The notes below the pieces were generated by a model. The model did no database searches, was not told the DNA's origin, and saw only the letters and a program-made list of their open reading frames with translations. 64,000 nucleotides of DNA from Amyelois transitella (Eukaryota > Arthropoda > Insecta > Lepidoptera > Pyralidae), in contig NC_083534.1 of assembly GCF_032362555.1 (NCBI RefSeq), forward strand, positions 1,082,001 through 1,146,000, given 5' to 3'. Both the position numbers and the translations under genes were made by a program. Positions 34,701-40,700 of this stretch are shown here, one piece after another (position 1 is the stretch's first letter; each line of letters starts with the position of its first letter).

Positions 34701-37700
34701 GCCGTGTGGTTCCCGGCACCTGTAAAAAAAAATGGAATAGTACCACTCCGTCTCGTTCCCATGGATGTCTTAGGCGATTAAGGGATGGGCTTGTAAATTA
34801 GGGATTGTTTTATGCATTATGTTTGTTCATATGTATATACTTGCATATAATCACGTCTTAATCAATGGTGGGGTAGATAGGGCCATTTGTTATTGTATGT
34901 ATTGTGCAGTATGCATGTGCACACTTTATCGCACCACCAACTTAAAGTTTTTGAATATGTATTGTTGTTGCTTTGTATTAATGTTCTTATTGGTCAATGT
35001 TATTAGAAATCCAGTAAAAATTTTTAAATTTAGCAGTGATCACTTAACAGTTCAATATTTATTTTTCTTTTAGTGGTATATTTACTAATGTTTATATTTT
35101 CATACCGTGAGACTGGCTGAAGAGGTTATAATTTTCATTCTTCTAACACACCACAGGCAAGTTATTATTAAATTTCCTTTGCCAGGATCCCAGAATTTGA
35201 TCAAGAAAAAATAAATTCATAAAATTTTGAAAAAATAAATATTTCTAATTCGTTCTTAAATGAATGTATTTTCAGATTTACAACGTCAACATTGGCGCTA
35301 CAGGGACGGCCGCAAGGCTCCTTCAAATTGCGCAAGCGCAAATAATTAGCGCTTTTGAAAAATATCCGAATATCAATTGTGAGTAAAAATATATAGTTAG
35401 TTAACTACATTTTTTGGTTTTAATTCGTGATTTTTTTCAACCTAGCTTTAGTCCCGGTCGCATCCTCACCACTCTGGAGAGGAGCCCGGGGTATGCCTTT
35501 GACCATGGATCGTGGATTGGGTGAGTCAGGTTTTCACACGAAGTGACTCCCGTCTGACCTCCGCAACCTTTGCAGGGGAACCTAACCCGTATTGGATAAT
35601 ATAATATTAGTAGGATAGTATTAAAATTATTTTCTTTTTCAGTGGATCTTTCGATCGGCCGATTGTTACAAGGTCAATGTTCTCTGTGCAAAGACTCCGG
35701 CCCCAGCTCTCTGAGCGCCGTAAGCGTCGTCCAAAGGCATTATTTGTCTATATCCAATGTTGGTAAGTTGTTTTTGGTCCTATCCATTTTATAATTACTA
35801 ATTAAAAGAATTATTTTTATTACGAACACGCAGCGTTTATTCAGCCAGAGAAAACAGAGAGATATATAGACAATACAGAGTTGGGATCATAGACATTTAA
35901 CATCTTATAGTTTTAATTATTATCTTAGTACCTAATATTACCACATTGCCACTGAGTAGCGCTAGTTTGTATGTGACATAAAAATATTTCATATTATTTC
36001 GATACCAATGACTAACACCCCCACTATATCGAAATAACAAAAAACAACAACAATGTTTACATTAATTATTTTCTATCTATACCCAAGTATTTCATAAATT
36101 GGTAATGCTTTGCCCCAGACAAACCCTTAGTTAATAAATCAGCAGGCATTTGAGAGGTCCGAACATATTTAGTTTCAATTATTCCTTTTTCAATAACTTC
36201 ACAAATAAAATTATATCTCACATCTATATGTTTGGATCTCTTGTGTGACTGATGACTGTTAGCGAGCTTCAACGCACTCTGGCTATCGTTAAATATAATT
36301 AATCTTTTACAAGAACCAAGTATTTCTTGTTCAATATTTCGCAAATATATGGCTTCACGACATGCTTCCGATAAAGCCATGTATTCTGCTTCACAGCTAC
36401 TCAAAGCCACTGTGCGTTGTTTCCTGCTCTCCCATGAAACAGGAGAACCACACTTCATAAAACAGTATCCGGTATATGAACGCCTATCAATAGCGTCACT
36501 CGCCCAATCAGCGTCTACATAACCTATCAAGTCTGGTGTTTCCTGGGAGTACCTTAAACAATAGTCTTTAGTCTTATACAAGTATCTCAAAATTCTTTTA
36601 GCATAATTAAAGTGAACATGCGTATAAGACCTATTAAATTGAGACAAATAACTGACAGAGTATGCTATGTCTGGTCTAGTTAACACTGCTAAGTACATTA
36701 AACTGCCTATTAACCTTTGATAAGGTATGTTATCTTCACAAACATTGGATTTTTCAAGATTTAATTTACATTCAATAGGTGTAACAGCTGTACTACATTC
36801 AGACATATTAAACTTTTGCATCAATTGTTCAATATAATTCTCCTGATCAAGAGTTACTACATTAGACTTTCTATTAACATTAACTCTCATTCCTAGGTAT
36901 TGTTTAACTTGACCAAGATTTTTAATTTTAAATTTATTACTTAAAGCTTTTATTAAACTATCAGTCTCAGAATTATCATTTGAAAATATTAGAAAATCAT
37001 CAACATAGATCCCAACAATTACCTTTTTATCATTGTTACAATTTCTCATAAATACACAAGGTTCTATTTTACTTTTAGTATAACCTAAATTACATAAAGT
37101 TTCCTTTACTCTATCATACCAGGCTAGCGAAGCCTGTTTTAGGCCATAAACTGCCTTTTTTAATTTAAGGACCTTATTACAATTTACAATAGGAAAACAT
37201 TCTGGTAATTGCATAAATATATCCTCTTTTAGATGACCATTCAGAAACGCTGTGGTGACATCTAAATGAGTTATATCCATATTTAACTGTACACTTAATG
37301 CAAACAGATAGCGTAAAGTTGAATGTCTTATAACAGGGGAAAATGTTTCCTGATAGTCAACACCAGGTCTTTGTGTGAATCCCTTAGCAACTAAGCGTGC
37401 ACGATATCTCACTTTATTGTCACAATATTTCTTTTTAAGAACCCACTTGCACTTTACCACTGCACCTGAATCTGGAGTGTCTACCAACTCCCAGGCATCA
37501 TTTTCACTAAAACAATCCAGCTCTTCCCTAATAGCACTTAACCACTGTTCCTTCTCTGGTCCTGCCAACGCTTCCTGCACAGTTAGATCACTAGCATCAT
37601 CCAACGCCTCCACACCTACATCAGTACACATGTTAGAGTAGCCATACCTCTCAGGTTTCTTTCTAATCCTGTCATTCCTTTTCTGCTCTGAATTACCCAA

Positions 37701-40700
37701 TTCAGTTGACTCTGCATCTTCATACTCGCTTGGGATGTATGTCACATCAGAGTTATCTACATAACTCTCAATCATAGTGTCCTCTGCTTCTTCTGAAAAT
37801 GAGTCCCCCACTGAATCTAAGCTCTCTTCATTGGACTCTTTGCTTTCCATTATAGGTATAGATACTTCAGGTTTCACATCTTCCATTATCATAACATCTC
37901 TGCTGGTACTGACTTTCTTGGTGATAGGATTGTAAACTCGATACCCTTTTATGTCCTCTGGATAGCCCACAAGTATCTGCTCCTCTGACTTCTTGTCCCA
38001 TTTTTGGCGTTTTTCCTTTGCCACATGCACCATGACACGGCTGCCAAAAATGCGCAAATGACTTATATCGGGCTTACATCCTGTCCAAACTTCATAAGGC
38101 GTCTTGTCATTCAATGCTGGAAGGACAGTACGGTTATGCAAATAAACTGCTGTATTACATGCTTCAGCCCAAAACTCCTTGCCCATCTTGGCATCAAATA
38201 GTAAACACTTAGCCTTTTCTACTATTGTACGGTTAAAACGTTCTATAAGGCCATTTTGTTCGGGCGTGTAGGGATTTGATTTTTGATGTAAAATGCCATT
38301 CTTTCTCAAATAATCATCAAAGCTTCGATTACAAAATTCCTTTCCATTATCGCTGCGAAGTATTTTAATTTTTCTATTCAACTGGTTCTCCATTTTGGCT
38401 TTATATTCTTGGAAATGTTGAAATGCTTCACTTTTCTGTTTCATAAAATATATACAAGTCATCCGACTGTAGTCATCGATGAACAGAATGAAGTACTGTG
38501 ATCCACCAATCGAAACATGTTCCATTGGACCACAAACATCACTGTGAATTAAGCCCAACAATTCACCGCTTCTTGAACCACTGTTTCCAAAAGGTAGGCG
38601 TGACTGCTTGCCTTCACAGCATACTACACAGGATAGTTGAGAAATGTCACTTTTCTTATCGACTTCCATGCCACTTACTGCACTAGGCATTTTGTTTAAA
38701 TACATACTGTTTACATGGCCTAATCTGCGATGCCATGTATCCACAGATGTCACAGCTGCTGCCAGTAAACTCACAGGTGAATTCAGTTTGTATACACCAT
38801 TTATAAGGGATGCTTTGGCCACCAAATTATCATTTCTGTTGTAAATACTGCAACCACTCGTAGTAAACAATACTCGATTACCATTTTTGACCAACTGACT
38901 GACGGATAATAAGTTTGTGGTTATCTTTGGAACACACAACACTCCTTCGACAATCACGTCATATTCACTGTCATCAGTCACCGTAGCAATTTGCACATCT
39001 CCCGAACACTTCACGGTTAACTTCTCCTCATTCGCAACAACAATTTCTTTAATGGTATGCTCGGTCGACACATTATTTATCCAGTGTTCATTAGCGGTTA
39101 AATGGGCGCTCGCCCCCGAGTCAATATACCAATCATTTTTCGAAAAACTGCCGTTCAGGAATACCGCATTGAAAGCATTAGTTTGTTTACGTTCGGTTGA
39201 TTTAGTATTTGAGGAATCTTTATCAAAATTCGTGCATTGATTGCGATAGTGCCCGGTTTGTTTACATCTATAGCATCGAATAACCCTTTTTGACTTTGAC
39301 ATTGACAGTTGTCCATTATCTTTGGTTCCCGCGTTTCCCGCGCTTTGACTGTTGCTGACAAACTTGTTTTTTCTAAAACTTGCAAATGCTCCGCTGGTGT
39401 CGCCACTGTTCTCTTCCAAATCCATCAACTTAGATTTAATGGCGTCGGTAGTAATGGCGATACCGGAATGCTCAATTGCCATTATCATCGGCGCATATTT
39501 CTCAGTCAAACCAGCTAACAATAAACAGCCAATCCACTCATCACTGATTTGAAACCCGGTTCCACTCAATTTCTGTCCCGTTTCCACTAATTGTGTCACA
39601 TAACTTGTCATAGAACTGCAACTTTCGAGTCGAATGGAGATGAGGTTTCGCAATAAACTTATGCGTCTGGTAAAGCCGGAGTCATCAAATAAGGCTTTTA
39701 GTTTGTTCCATAGCTCCAACGTCGTTCCGACATCTTTTATATGCACGTACAAACTCGAGTCGATTGTGAGAATTAATTTAGCTCTCGTCTTCGCGTCGTC
39801 AGCGGCTTCTGTAGTCTTTTCGGCAACAGGTTTTATACAATGCACCATGTTCTCCAAGATCAGAAAATTCTCCGCAGCGAAGCACCACTCTGTGTAATTT
39901 TCCCGCCCTTTTAGCTTCGGCACGTTCACCAAGTAATTGGTCGACATGATTTCATCAACTTATCACTCGCGATCTAATCTAAAAAACTGAGCAATACTGG
40001 AATTTACAACTTTCCCTAGCTAAATATTGGCTTATCTGGGCCCATAACCTATAATTACTAATTAAAAGAATTATTTTTATTACGAACACGCAGCGTTTAT
40101 TCAGCCAGAGAAAACAGAGAGATATATAGACAATACAGAGTTGGGATCATAGACATTTAACATCTTATAGTTTTAATTATTATCTTAGTACCTAATATTA
40201 CCACATTGCCACTGAGTAGCGCTAGTTTGTATGTGACATAAAAATATTTCATATTATTTCGATACCAATGACTAACACATTTAATTACTGTAGTAATACC
40301 ACGTTTATATTTCGCTTCGACACTATTTGATATAGATATATATGTATAATCACGTCTATATTCCTTGCGGGGTAGACTGAGCTAACGCTGCCTTGAAAAC
40401 ACTGATGGGCCACGTTCAGCTGTTTAGCTTAATGATAGAATTGAGATTCATATAAAGTGACAGGTTGCTAGCCCATATCCCAAAAGAAGAATCTTAATTT
40501 TATACATGATTCGACGGGGTTCAATAAATTAACGACCTTATTACAAACTTACTTATAAATACATTCATTCATATAGTCACGTCTATAATCCTTGAGTGGT
40601 AGACAGAGCCAACAGTCATCAAAATACTGAAATTGATAGAATTGAGATTGAAATAGCGACAGGTTGCCATCCCTTCGTCTAAAAAAGGACTCCCAAGTAT

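Larger units (their letters stand above)
35790..40277 (-). mobile_element. Intact Ty1/copia LTR retrotransposon
   Basis: A 4,488-bp element with two 228-bp LTRs that look identical, 5-bp target duplications, a polypurine tract, and a primer-binding site reading TTATGGGCCCAG next to the 5' LTR. That site is of the type known from Drosophila copia, which primes with a fragment of initiator tRNA-Met. One uninterrupted gag-pol frame fills the interior. It is antisense to the host gene, in its intron 12. Identical LTRs and an unbroken frame indicate a recent insertion. Confidence 0.95.

Noticed and set aside
34528..34746. Minus-strand frame over exon 10 of the Three rows-like gene
   Set aside because: It is the antisense of a real exon plus SINE-A head sequence.
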